This document shows positions 41,650-50,019 of a stretch of 64,000 nucleotides of DNA, piece by piece. The notes below the pieces were generated by a model. The model saw only the letters and a list, made by a program, of their open reading frames with translations, did not search any database and was not told the origin of the DNA. A program made the translations under genes and the position numbers. Within the stretch, counting starts at the first letter, position 1. Each line of letters opens with the position of its first letter. The DNA is from an uncultured Oscillospiraceae bacterium (GTDB lineage Bacteria > Bacillota > Clostridia > Oscillospirales > Oscillospiraceae). The stretch is taken from NCBI GenBank assembly GCA_934589675.1, contig CAKTOF010000004.1, positions 1-64,000 of the forward strand, in the 5' to 3' direction.

Positions 41650-42780
41650 ATGCCGACACAGGTCACGAACTATCAGTGCCCAGCCTGTACAGGGCCGCTC
41701 CATTTTTCCGGCGCGTCCGGACGGCTGGAGTGCGACTACTGCGGCACGGGCTATGACGTCAGCGAGATCGAGGCCATCTACGCGCACAAGGAGGAGCAGG
41801 CCGCCGCCGCGCAGCGCCGCGCCGAGGAAAAGGCGGCCCGCGCGGCCGAGCCGGAGTCCGAGTGGGACACGTCGGACATGAGCGGCAACTGGGGCGCGGA
41901 CGCCGCAGGCATGAAGAGCTATACCTGCCCGTCGTGCGGCGCGGAGCTGATCTGCGACGAGAGCACGGCCGCGACGAGCTGCCCGTACTGCGGCAACCCG
42001 ACCGTCGTGCCCGGCCAGTTCTCCGGGACGCTCAAGCCGGATTATGTCATCCCGTTCAAGCTGAGCAAGGAGGACGCCGTCAAGGCGCTCCGTGAGCACT
42101 ACAAGGGCAAGTTCCTTTTGCCGCGCAGCTTCAAAGACAGCAACCACATCGAGGAGATCCAGGGCGTGTATGTCCCGTTTTGGATGTTCGACGGATGTGC
42201 GGACGGCTATGCGGAGTTCCACACGACGCTCGTCCATACATACGAATCCGGCGACTATGAGATCACGGAGACCGACCATTTCGACGTCCGCCGCGCCGGC
42301 TCGCTGAGCTTCCAGAAGGTCCCGGTCGACGCCTCGACGCGGATGCCGGACGCGCATATGGACGCCATCGAGCCGTACGATTACGCCGAACTCAAGCCGT
42401 TCTCCACGGCGTATCTGCCGGGATTCCTCGCGGACAAATACGACGTGAGCGCCGAAGACAGCCGCGCCCGCGCCGATGAGCGCTGCACGGCGTCCGTGCT
42501 GGGCGCGCTTGAGCGCACCGTTACGGGCTACGCATCGTGCACGCTCGTCGACAAGGACATCACGCTCGAGCGCGGGAAGGTGCACTATGCGCTTTTGCCG
42601 GTGTGGATGCTCTCGACGAAGTGGCAGGGGAAGAACTTCCTGTTTGCCATGAACGGCCAGACGGGCAAGCTCATCGGCGACCTGCCCGTTGACAAGAAAA
42701 AGCGGCTTGCCACGTTCGCTGCCATCGCGGCGCCGCTGGCGGCCATCGGCTCGGCCATCGCGCTTGCGCTCGTGCGGTAA
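41650..42780 (+). CDS. TFIIB-type zinc-ribbon membrane protein (YdjG-like)
   Basis: The 376-residue protein has two zinc ribbons (CPACTGPLHFSGASGRLECDYC near 10-35 and CPSCG...CPYCG near 97-118). A beta-rich domain follows, then a C-terminal membrane helix (FAAIAAPLAAIGSAIALALV). This matches Bacillus YdjG. With the SPFH (YdjI-like) and TPM (YdjH-like) genes it completes a ydjGHI-type set, here interleaved with lipoprotein genes. AGGAGG precedes the ATG. Confidence 0.85.
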   Translation: MPTQVTNYQCPACTGPLHFSGASGRLECDYCGTGYDVSEIEAIYAHKEEQAAAAQRRAEEKAARAAEPESEWDTSDMSGNWGADAAGMKSYTCPSCGAELICDESTAATSCPYCGNPTVVPGQFSGTLKPDYVIPFKLSKEDAVKALREHYKGKFLLPRSFKDSNHIEEIQGVYVPFWMFDGCADGYAEFHTTLVHTYESGDYEITETDHFDVRRAGSLSFQKVPVDASTRMPDAHMDAIEPYDYAELKPFSTAYLPGFLADKYDVSAEDSRARADERCTASVLGALERTVTGYASCTLVDKDITLERGKVHYALLPVWMLSTKWQGKNFLFAMNGQTGKLIGDLPVDKKKRLATFAAIAAPLAAIGSAIALALVR

Positions 42781-42794
42781 GGGGAGGTAGCGAC

Positions 42795-43577
42795 ATGAAA
42801 ATGAGACGATTCTGCCTGCTGCTCGCGCTCATGCTCTGCGCGGCGCTTGCCGTGACAGTGGCTGCCGCGAGCGAACCGCAGCTGTACTGCGTGACGGATA
42901 TGGCGGGGGTTCTGACGCCCGATGAGGATTTGGAGCTTGAGGAAATGGCGCAGAAGCTCGGCGAACAGTACGACGTCGGCGTGTACATCGTCACTGTGGA
43001 CGACTTCCGCGACACCGGCGAGAGCAGCGTCTATAAGGCGACGTATACCATCTACCACGAGTTCACAATGGGCCTCGGCCCGAACCGCGACGGCATCATG
43101 CTGCTGCTGAGCATGGACGAGCGCGACTACGCCATGTTTGTCTACGGCAAGGAGGCTGAGTACGCGTTCAACGGGTACGGCCAGGAGCAGCTGGAAGAGG
43201 TGTTCCTTGACGACTTTGCCGACGACGACTGGTACGGCGGCTTTCAGGACTATCTTGACGAGTGCGGCGACTACCTCCAGAAGGCGGAGTCCGGCCATCC
43301 TGTCCGCGCGAGCGCGACAAAGTACATCGTCATTTCCATTGCGCTGGCGCTGATCATTGCGCTGATTGTCTGCGGCGTTCTGACGGGCAAGATGAAGTCC
43401 GCCGTGAAGCAGGCGACGGCTGATGCCTATGTGGCCGGCGGGCTGAACCTCACGCAGAGCACGGACTTCTTCACGCACCGCACGCAGACGCGCACGAAGA
43501 TCGAACGCGGCGACTCCTCCTCGTCCTCCAGCAGCGAGTCGGGCGGCGGCGGCTCCGGCCGCAGCGGAAAGTTTTAA
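42795..43577 (+). CDS. TPM-domain membrane protein (YdjH/YgcG-like)
   Basis: The 260-residue protein has a signal peptide (RRFCLLLALMLCAALAVTVA). A TPM domain follows (VTDMAGVLTPDEDLELEEMA, GLGPNRDGIMLLLSMDERDY), then one membrane helix (YIVISIALALIIALIVCGVL) and a Ser/Gly-rich cytoplasmic tail. TPM domains occur in thylakoid acid phosphatases and in Bacillus YdjH. The tail ends GGGGSGRSGKF, as in YgcG-type proteins. GGGGAGG precedes the ATG. Confidence 0.88.
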   Translation: MKMRRFCLLLALMLCAALAVTVAAASEPQLYCVTDMAGVLTPDEDLELEEMAQKLGEQYDVGVYIVTVDDFRDTGESSVYKATYTIYHEFTMGLGPNRDGIMLLLSMDERDYAMFVYGKEAEYAFNGYGQEQLEEVFLDDFADDDWYGGFQDYLDECGDYLQKAESGHPVRASATKYIVISIALALIIALIVCGVLTGKMKSAVKQATADAYVAGGLNLTQSTDFFTHRTQTRTKIERGDSSSSSSSESGGGGSGRSGKF

Positions 43578-43587
43578 GGTGGCGGGT

Positions 43588-44916
43588 ATGAGCAGGCGCA
43601 CAAACTGGACGCGTGCAGCTGTGCTCGGCCTTACGGCCTGCCTTCTGCTTGGCCTTTGCGCCTGCGCGGGAAAAAATAACGCGCAGGACGCATCCGACGA
43701 CGACAACTACGCCAATCTCACGAGAAAGATCGAGATCGGCGCGCACCGGGAAGCGCCGGATGTCGAGCCGGACAGCGAGCCGGACGGCACCCCGGCAGCG
43801 CCGGAGACGTCCCGCCCGAGCGCGTCGCCGAAGCCCGTGCGCCGGAATACGGCGCCGAGGGATCCGGCCGGCGGCGCAGACGGCGACGCCGCATCGTCGC
43901 TCGCGGCGACCCGCGAGGAGATGAGCGGCTCGCAGCAGTCGTTCGCCTGCGCCTACCTTGGCTATTACGACGGGACCAGCGGCACGCTTGCAGACTGGAT
44001 GCGGGAGAGAAATCCGCGGCTTCTTGAGCGCTGCCCGTTCATTGCGTCGATCCCGGAGGAGCGCGTCATCGGCAGCGCGGGGCATCTTTTCTGCGTCATC
44101 CCGCGCGATCCCATGGCGTCCGTCGCGGCAAACCGCGTCTCGCTGACCGGTCAGGGCACCTATACGGTCGACGAGATCTGCTACCGCGCCGAATCCGGCG
44201 AGCCGATCCTGCTCTTTACCAACCAGGGCAGCGACCCCATGGCAAACGTGGACACTGTGGTTCTGATCACGCCGGACAGCGGCGATCCGGCCGAGTGGTA
44301 CCCGCAGCTCGACATGTATGATTTCATGCGGCCGTGCACGGACGCAAGCGGGGCGGTGCGTATGCTGGACATCTCCGAGTACGTCTTGCGCGGCGATTAC
44401 AGCACCGTCTACCGTGGCGGCGAATTCGCCGGAGGTGGCGGAAGCAGCGAGTTCGACGCCCTGCTCTCGCTTGGCTATCTCGGGCCGATGAGCGGCAGCT
44501 TTGCGGGCACGGACATCAATCATGGCCTGACGTGGACCGCGACGGGGCCGGTGTGGGGCGGCGGCGAGGCGGAATTCTTCCTCTCGCTCGACTGCAACGC
44601 GCTCGAGCAGTATGACGGCTCGGCCACGCTCGACTGGCGCTATGCCGGTCAGACAGAAATGGAGGAGCAGTGGTCCGGCTGGTGGCAGATGAGCGTGGAG
44701 ATGGAAAAGCCGAGCCATGTGACGTTTTCGCTCACGCGCGTCGGCGGCCGCAATTATGACACGGCCGACGGCCCGATGTACATCAGCGGAACGTATCCGG
44801 TGCTCATCTCGCCATCCGGCGAGGAGCTTGTCTTTGCGGCCGACAAAGACGGCGTCAGCCTGCCGTTTTTGCCCGAGGGCGCGGCCATGGCAACGCTGTA
44901 CCTTTCATATGAGTAA
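43588..44916 (+). CDS. Lipoprotein of unknown function at the end of the SPFH/zinc-ribbon locus
   Basis: The 442-residue protein has a lipoprotein signal (GLTACLLLGLCAC, lipidated C26). A P/S/E-rich linker of about 80 residues leads to a folded domain with an ER-rich first part (DWMRERNPRLLERCPFIASI) and beta-rich Trp-containing strands near the end. I do not recognise a family. The ATG at 43588 follows AAGGTGG; a GTG three codons earlier overlaps that site. It is probably surface-exposed and co-transcribed with the TPM gene. A strong terminator follows. Confidence 0.7.
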   Translation: MSRRTNWTRAAVLGLTACLLLGLCACAGKNNAQDASDDDNYANLTRKIEIGAHREAPDVEPDSEPDGTPAAPETSRPSASPKPVRRNTAPRDPAGGADGDAASSLAATREEMSGSQQSFACAYLGYYDGTSGTLADWMRERNPRLLERCPFIASIPEERVIGSAGHLFCVIPRDPMASVAANRVSLTGQGTYTVDEICYRAESGEPILLFTNQGSDPMANVDTVVLITPDSGDPAEWYPQLDMYDFMRPCTDASGAVRMLDISEYVLRGDYSTVYRGGEFAGGGGSSEFDALLSLGYLGPMSGSFAGTDINHGLTWTATGPVWGGGEAEFFLSLDCNALEQYDGSATLDWRYAGQTEMEEQWSGWWQMSVEMEKPSHVTFSLTRVGGRNYDTADGPMYISGTYPVLISPSGEELVFAADKDGVSLPFLPEGAAMATLYLSYE

Positions 44917-44917
44917 C

Positions 44918-44954
44918 AAAGCAAGCCGCGGCCTGACTGGCCGCGGCTTGCTTT
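44918..44954 (+). terminator. Terminator of the ydjGHI-like operon
   Basis: A 16-bp stem (44918-44933 with 44939-44954) around TGACT is followed by GCTTGG. Confidence 0.85.
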
Positions 44955-44982
44955 GCTTGGAATGCCCGGGCGCATCCGGAGA

Positions 44983-45052
44983 TAAAAAAATGCGCCCCGT
45001 CCGGCTGAGCATCCCCGCCGTCTGGCAGGGCACAAGCCGAAAAGGGCGCATT
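44983..45052 (-). terminator. Possible terminator of tRNA-Leu with long loop
   Basis: On the minus strand AATGCGCCC pairs with GGGCGCATT across about 46 bases, followed by TTTTTTTATC. The long internal segment may fold further. Confidence 0.5.
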
Positions 45053-45058
45053 CTGTGC

Positions 45059-45145
45059 TGGTGCCGGTGGCGGGGGTCGAACCCGCACGGTATCGCTACC
45101 ACCGGATTTTGAGTCCGGCACGTCTGCCAATTCCATCACACCGGC
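45059..45145 (-). tRNA. tRNA-Leu (anticodon CAA)
   Basis: The 87-base gene on the minus strand starts GCCGGTG and ends CACCGGC plus A and an encoded CCA. It has an anticodon loop ACTCAAAAT within the stem CCGGACT...AATCCGG, and an extra variable arm GGTGGTAGCGATACC typical of leucine tRNAs. The T loop GTTCGACCC is intact. Confidence 0.97.
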
Positions 45146-45265
45146 AAGGATGCGCATATTATACAGGATTCCCGGGTGAAATTCAAGCGGCGAAAACCGG
45201 CATAATTGCACAAAAACACTCAAATTCAGAGGGAAATTCTGTCGATAACGTTTTGAAAGAATCAC

Positions 45266-45332
45266 TGGAAATGTGGAAAAAGTGTGTTATAATGAACGAG
45301 TATGGAATGGTTCTATACTTTTCTGGTACAAT
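45266..45332 (+). promoter_or_regulatory. Promoter region of the thiolase gene
   Basis: TGGAAA at 45266-45271, 16 bases and a perfect TATAAT at 45288-45293. A second -10-like TACAAT lies at 45327-45332 without a good -35. The rest of 45146-45370 holds only the palindrome listed next. Confidence 0.65.
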
Positions 45333-45347
45333 ATTCCCTCGGGAATA
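45332..45347. promoter_or_regulatory. Palindrome TATTCCC-TC-GGGAATA in the thiolase leader
   Basis: A perfect seven-base inverted repeat with a two-base centre, downstream of the promoter. The half-site TATTCC/GGAATA is also the core of the palindrome at 20719-20738, with a different spacing. Confidence 0.55.
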
Positions 45348-45370
45348 AATTATTTTAGGAGGAATTTCCC

Positions 45371-46588
45371 ATGCCTACACCTGTTGTTGTCGCATACGGC
45401 AGAACCGCTTGCTGCCGCGCTCGCAAGGGCGGCCTGGCGGACATGCACCCCATTGATTACGCCGCTATCGCGCTCAAGGGCGTTATCGCCAAGGTCCCGT
45501 ACATCCAGGAGCACCCCGAAGAGATCGGTGATGTCATCACCGGCTGCGCCATGGCCATCAACGAGCTGAACCTGAACGCCAGCCGTCTGATTGTCAACCG
45601 TGCTGAGCTCCCGGACGATGTCCCGGCTCAGACGATCAACCGCTTCTGCTCCTCCGGCCTGCAGGCCATCTCCACTGTTGCCAACGCCATCACGGCCGGC
45701 CAGTACAAGATCGGCATCGGCGGCGGCGTCGAGTGCATGACCAAGTGCTTTGGCCCGTTCGACTACAAGGCCTACGGCAACCCGTGGATCCTCGAGAACT
45801 ACCCCGGCGGCTACATGACCATGGGTCAGACCGCTGAGAACGTCGCCAACGACTACGGCTTCACCCGCGAGGAGATGGACGAGATGGCGCTCACCTCCCA
45901 CACCCGCGCCGCGAAGGCCCGTAAGGACGGCAAGCTCGCTCCGTCCATCATCCCGGTCGTCAAGCCGGACGGCACCGTTGTTGACTACGACGACGGCATC
46001 CTCGCCGACATGGATGGTAACCTGAAGACCTCCATGGAGAAGATGGCTTCCCTGAAGACCTGCTTCGTCCCGGAGGATCAGGGCGGCAAGGTCACGGCTG
46101 CTACCTCCTCGCAGACCACTGACGCTGCTTCCTACGTCATCCTCATGGACGAGGATTACGCCAAGGAGCTCGGCATTAAGCCGATCGCGAAGCTCGTCGA
46201 CTTCCAGGTCGCCGGCTGCGACGCCACCCGCATGGGCATGGGCCCGGTCTACGCCATCCCGAAGGTGCTCGAGCACTCCGGCATGAAGCTGTCCGACATG
46301 GACGTCATCGAGCTCAACGAGGCGTTTGCTTCTCAGGCCATGGCCTGCGTCAAGAACGTCGTCAACAACCCGTACCTCGACGGCTTCCAGCAGATGTGGG
46401 ACGACGCGAAGGTCAACCCGTACGGCGGCGCTATGGCTCTCGGCCACCCGATGGGCGCCACGGGCGCGTTCCTGACCTGCAAGGTCCTCGACTATCTCCG
46501 CGATCCGGAGACCGCCGGCAAGTACGGCATGGTCACCATGTGCATCGGCGGCGGAATGGGCGCTGCCGGCATCTACGAGCTCCTGTAA
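45371..46588 (+). CDS. Acetyl-CoA C-acetyltransferase / thiolase
   Basis: The 405-residue thiolase has all three catalytic positions: C93 in NRFCSSGLQA, H359 in LGHPMGATG and C391 in CIGGGMGAAGIYE. It condenses or cleaves acyl-CoA, most likely two acetyl-CoA to acetoacetyl-CoA on the route to butyrate, or in beta-oxidation-like reactions; no partner gene (hbd, crt, bcd) is adjacent. AGGAGG precedes the ATG. It uses more GCT, GTT and CGT codons than its neighbours, the pattern of a strongly expressed gene. It is monocistronic, with its own promoter and terminator. Confidence 0.93.
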   Translation: MPTPVVVAYGRTACCRARKGGLADMHPIDYAAIALKGVIAKVPYIQEHPEEIGDVITGCAMAINELNLNASRLIVNRAELPDDVPAQTINRFCSSGLQAISTVANAITAGQYKIGIGGGVECMTKCFGPFDYKAYGNPWILENYPGGYMTMGQTAENVANDYGFTREEMDEMALTSHTRAAKARKDGKLAPSIIPVVKPDGTVVDYDDGILADMDGNLKTSMEKMASLKTCFVPEDQGGKVTAATSSQTTDAASYVILMDEDYAKELGIKPIAKLVDFQVAGCDATRMGMGPVYAIPKVLEHSGMKLSDMDVIELNEAFASQAMACVKNVVNNPYLDGFQQMWDDAKVNPYGGAMALGHPMGATGAFLTCKVLDYLRDPETAGKYGMVTMCIGGGMGAAGIYELL

Positions 46589-46605
46589 GAGTTCTCTTGC
46601 CTTTG

Positions 46606-46637
46606 AAAGAGACGCTGCGAAAGCAGCGTCTCTTTTT
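46606..46637 (+). terminator. Terminator of the thiolase gene
   Basis: A 13-bp stem (46606-46618 with 46623-46635) around GAAA with a T-run. Confidence 0.93.
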
Positions 46638-46652
46638 TGCTGAGATTTTGCG

Positions 46653-46692
46653 AAAAAGCAGGACGCCGGGCAGATGCGGCGTCCTGCTTTTT
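46653..46692 (-). terminator. Terminator of the second OYE gene
   Basis: AAAAAGCAGGACGCCG (46653-46668) pairs perfectly with 46677-46692; read leftward the stem ends in T-rich sequence. Confidence 0.85.
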
Positions 46693-46738
46693 GGGATTGA
46701 GCGGAAGCAGCCTGAAATCAGGCGGCGCGCCCGGGCGC

Positions 46739-48742
46739 TTACAGGCCCATGGCCGTGACGAAGGCGGCGCGGTTGCAGTCGCGGATGCAGCCGACGGCGC
46801 GGCAGTCGCCGATGCGGAAGACCTTCTGGGCGGCGGAGGTAAATTCGAGCGCCTCGCTCTGGCGCGCGCGCATCCCGCCGAGGGCGACGACACTGTCGCA
46901 CTCGATCGTGTGCTCGGCGCCGTGCTCATCACGGTAGCGGACAAAGCCGTCGCCGACCTCCGTCGCCGTCGCGCGGAGCAGCGCGCGGAAATTGCCCATG
47001 CGCTCGTAGCACTCGACGAGGCACTCGCGGTAGTGGATGGGCGTGGCGTCCGGGGCGAGCGCGTCGCCGCGCGTGAGGACGGTAACGTCGTGACCGTGCT
47101 CGGCAAGGCACATGGCGGCCTCCGTGCCGGACTCGCTTCCGCCGATGACGACGACACGGCGGCCGAGCTCGGCCTCGCGCGTGAATGCGTCAAAGACGTT
47201 CGCGGCCGTCTCTGCGCCCGGAACGGGCGGCGCGACCGGCTCGGCGCCAAGGGCGAGGATGAGCGTATCGTAGCCGCCGGACTCGATCGTTTCCGGCGTC
47301 GCGCGCGTGGACAGGCGCACGTCGATGTCCGTCTTTTCGAGCTGGGCGATGAGATAGTCGCGGTAGTGTACGAGCGGCCACTTGAACGACGCGCTGTCCA
47401 TGATGCAAAGCTGCCCGCCGAGGCGGTTTTCGGCTTCAAAGAGCGTCACGTTGTGGCCGCGCTCGCGGCAGTAGAGCGCCGCGCGCATCCCGGCCGGGCC
47501 GCCGCCGACGACGGCGACGCGCTTGGGCGTCGTGGCCGATTTGACGAACTGGTCGAGCTTGTGGTTGATGCCGAGCTTCGGGTTGACGGTGCAGAAACTG
47601 ACCCATGTGCCGTCGAGGCTCGGCACATGGCACTTGTTGCAGCGCACGCACGGCGTGATGTCCTCGCCGCGGCCGGCGCAGAGCTTCTCGTAGAAGTCCG
47701 GGTCGACGAAGAACATGCGCGCCGCGCCGATGAGGTCGGCCTTGCCCTCAGCCAGAATGCGCTCCATGTCGTCCGGATCCTGAAATCCGCCGATGGGCTC
47801 GCACAGAATGCCCGTGCCGCTGGCCTTGACGGCAGCGCAGTCTTCAAGCGTCTTGTAGATGTGCAGCTTGGAGTTGTAGCCGGTCGGGTGGTTGTTGTTC
47901 GGCGACTGCGCGCGGAACTGGAAGATGTCCACAAGCCCCTCGCAGAGCCTTGCCAGCTCGATCGTCTCATCAATCCGCGTACCGCCAGGCTCGGAGCCGG
48001 TGATCTGAAGCTCGATGAGAAAGTCCTGACCGCACAGCTCGCGGATGCGCGCGCACAGCTCGCGGATGATGCGCGAGCGGCCGGCGATGTCGACGCCGTA
48101 TTCATCCGTGCGGTGGTTCGTAAGCGGCGAGAGGAAGCGGGAGAAGAGCGTCGCGCGATAGGCGCAGTGCAGCGTGACCATGTCAAAGCCGAGCTTCTTG
48201 TAATAGAGCGCCCGCTGCGCCTGCATCTCGACGATCTCGGCGATCTGCGCGCAGCTCAGCTCGCGCGCGGCCTGACCGCCGCGCCAGGCGATGTTCGAGC
48301 CGTAGTCGTCCATGCCATCGACAGACGAGCGCATCTGCTCGCGGAAGTCCTTGTCATACGCACGGTCGGCGCAGACGTCATAGAGCGGGTCGGGCGCGGT
48401 GAAGGGCATAATGGCCAGCGAGACGAGCGTGTCGAACGAGTGGATCTGGTCAGTCATCTGGCACAGGTAGTTCATAACGGACGGGTCGCTCAGGTCATAC
48501 ATGGGGAAGTGCTTGCCGTCTTCGTTGAACGATTCGCGCTGGAGCGGATTCGACCAGTCGGCAAACGTGACGACGGCCGCGCCGTTGCGCGCGATGGCGA
48601 GCATGTGGTCGATGACCTGCTCGGTCGGGAACTGCTCCGGACCCTGCAGATAGTGCGGCAGAGCGTTGGCCGAGATCATGCGCGTCTTGAGCACACGGCC
48701 GCGGACGGCGACCTGCGAGAGCAGGTGCGGATAGTGGATCAT
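46739..48742 (-). CDS. OYE-family FMN/FAD/[4Fe-4S] oxidoreductase, second copy
   Basis: The 667-residue paralogue of 1991-4033 has the FMN barrel (from HLLSQVAVRGRVLKTRMISA) and a cysteine cluster CVRCNKCHVP...FC with the normal 11-residue final gap. FAD/NAD(P) motifs RVAVVGGGPAGMRAALYCRE and RVVVIGGSESGTEAAMCLAE follow. It reduces an activated C=C bond of an unknown enoate or enone with NAD(P)H. The ATG at 48742 has GGAGA eight bases upstream; the frame is open far beyond but not OYE-like. It is divergent from the LysR gene at 48878, the same layout as at 776-4033, with 136 bases between them. Confidence 0.92.
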   Translation of the reverse strand: MIHYPHLLSQVAVRGRVLKTRMISANALPHYLQGPEQFPTEQVIDHMLAIARNGAAVVTFADWSNPLQRESFNEDGKHFPMYDLSDPSVMNYLCQMTDQIHSFDTLVSLAIMPFTAPDPLYDVCADRAYDKDFREQMRSSVDGMDDYGSNIAWRGGQAARELSCAQIAEIVEMQAQRALYYKKLGFDMVTLHCAYRATLFSRFLSPLTNHRTDEYGVDIAGRSRIIRELCARIRELCGQDFLIELQITGSEPGGTRIDETIELARLCEGLVDIFQFRAQSPNNNHPTGYNSKLHIYKTLEDCAAVKASGTGILCEPIGGFQDPDDMERILAEGKADLIGAARMFFVDPDFYEKLCAGRGEDITPCVRCNKCHVPSLDGTWVSFCTVNPKLGINHKLDQFVKSATTPKRVAVVGGGPAGMRAALYCRERGHNVTLFEAENRLGGQLCIMDSASFKWPLVHYRDYLIAQLEKTDIDVRLSTRATPETIESGGYDTLILALGAEPVAPPVPGAETAANVFDAFTREAELGRRVVVIGGSESGTEAAMCLAEHGHDVTVLTRGDALAPDATPIHYRECLVECYERMGNFRALLRATATEVGDGFVRYRDEHGAEHTIECDSVVALGGMRARQSEALEFTSAAQKVFRIGDCRAVGCIRDCNRAAFVTAMGL

Positions 48743-48760
48743 GGGACAGTCTCCTTTCAT

Positions 48761-48789
48761 TTGACAGTCTGTTTGCTCATGGTTATACT
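48761..48789 (+). promoter_or_regulatory. Promoter of the LysR gene at 48878
   Basis: TTGACA at 48761-48766, a 17-base spacer and TATACT at 48784-48789, almost consensus. The leftward OYE promoter is less clear; a TATAAC on the minus strand overlaps this -10. Confidence 0.88.
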
Positions 48790-48877
48790 GTACACAGACC
48801 ATTGTAAGCCGACCGAGGCGGGTCGTCCAGCGCAGGAAACGGATGGCGCGATGCGTAAATTCGATGGAGGGACAGCC

Positions 48878-49792
48878 ATGACAAGCGACCAGATCCGCTA
48901 TTTTCTCGAGGCGGCCGAGCGCGGGAGCATGACGGCCGCAGCCGAGCGGCTCTATCTTGCGCAGTCGACGCTCAGCCGGCAGATCGCGCTGCTGGAGGAG
49001 GAGTTCGGCACGCGGCTGTTTGACCGCGACAAGTCCGGGCTGCGCCTGACGCGCGCCGGCGAGGTGTTCTGCGATGAAGTGCGCGCCATCTACGCGCGCG
49101 AGCAGAATCTTCGCGCCAAGCTCGAGCTGGCCGACCGCGGCCGGCCGGAATCGTTCCAGCTGGCCATTCTGGAGGAGACCATCCCGCCGGAGGTGCTCGT
49201 GCGCGCGGTGCGGGCGCTGCGCGACGAGCGGCCGGGCATCGCGCTCACCGTCCGGCCGATGAGCATCCATGGTATTTTTATGGCGCTCGACACCGGCTCC
49301 ATCGACGCGGCCTATACGCTGCGCAACAACGTCGAAATGGTGCCGGACGCGGAGTCCTTGCCCGTCGCGTGCGAGCGGATGTGCGTGGCCGCAGATGAGC
49401 ACGCGCCGCTGCCGGATCGCGCGGTGCTCACGGAGGACGAGGTCTGCCGCATTGCCGGCGCGATGGAGTTTTATATGATCGAGCCGGACATCTTCGGCGA
49501 CCGCATCGGCGCGCGGCTGCGCAGGCAGCTGCGCAGCGAGCTGTCGCCGCATGTGCGCTACGCGCAGTCGGACGGGCAGATCACGACGCAGGTGCTCTGC
49601 GGCCTCGGCGTTGCGCTCGTGCACGAGTCGCACCGGCTCGGCCGGACGCCGGGCATCCGCCTGCGGCCGGTCGTGGATGCGGCGCCGATCGAGTTGGTCG
49701 CGGCCTACCGGAGACAGAATGAAAACCCCGCGCTGGCGGCGTTCCTGGAGCGCTTGCGCGCCGGCCTTGAGACGGCGCGGGCGGACGGATAA
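48878..49792 (+). CDS. LysR-family transcriptional regulator
   Basis: The 304-residue protein has the LysR winged helix (MTSDQIRYFLEAAERGSMTA then AERLYLAQSTLSRQIALLEE) and an effector domain. TGGAGGG precedes the ATG at 48878; an in-frame ATG nine codons upstream has no such site and would add MRKFDGGTA. It is probably the regulator of the divergent OYE gene. A terminator follows at 49791. Confidence 0.92.
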   Translation: MTSDQIRYFLEAAERGSMTAAAERLYLAQSTLSRQIALLEEEFGTRLFDRDKSGLRLTRAGEVFCDEVRAIYAREQNLRAKLELADRGRPESFQLAILEETIPPEVLVRAVRALRDERPGIALTVRPMSIHGIFMALDTGSIDAAYTLRNNVEMVPDAESLPVACERMCVAADEHAPLPDRAVLTEDEVCRIAGAMEFYMIEPDIFGDRIGARLRRQLRSELSPHVRYAQSDGQITTQVLCGLGVALVHESHRLGRTPGIRLRPVVDAAPIELVAAYRRQNENPALAAFLERLRAGLETARADG

Positions 49793-49829
49793 GCAAGACG
49801 GAACGGCTTTCGGCCGTTCCGTTTTGCTT
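49791..49829 (+). terminator. Terminator of the LysR gene
   Basis: AAGCAAGACGGAACGGC (49791-49807) pairs with 49813-49829, one G-T mismatch, and a T-rich 3' arm. Confidence 0.8.
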
Positions 49830-49896
49830 CTGAGCACATGCGGCGGAGCGCGGCGCGGCGGCTGCCGGTTTGTCCATCCGGACATGCTTACATTCA

Positions 49897-49925
49897 TTGA
49901 CAATGGCCGTCCAAAGTGGTATGTT
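49897..49925 (+). promoter_or_regulatory. Promoter of the sensory phosphorelay operon
   Basis: TTGACA at 49897-49902, a 17-base spacer and TATGTT at 49920-49925. Confidence 0.75.
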
Positions 49926-50019
49926 GTATCATGTATTGTGTAGATTCCGTGAAGAACTGTAATAAACTGAGAACGGTGACTGAAATGGGGATTTGTAGCA
50001 TTTGTTCGGAGGGACGGCT

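Noticed and set aside
46637..48877. Plus-strand extension that would give a 1,051-residue LysR protein
   Set aside because: The part before 48878 overlaps the OYE gene antisense and has no domain; the LysR start with its own SD and promoter is clear.
48743..49903. Minus-strand extension of the OYE frame to about 1,054 residues
   Set aside because: The extra part is antisense to the LysR gene; ATG 48742 with GGAGA gives a normal OYE length.
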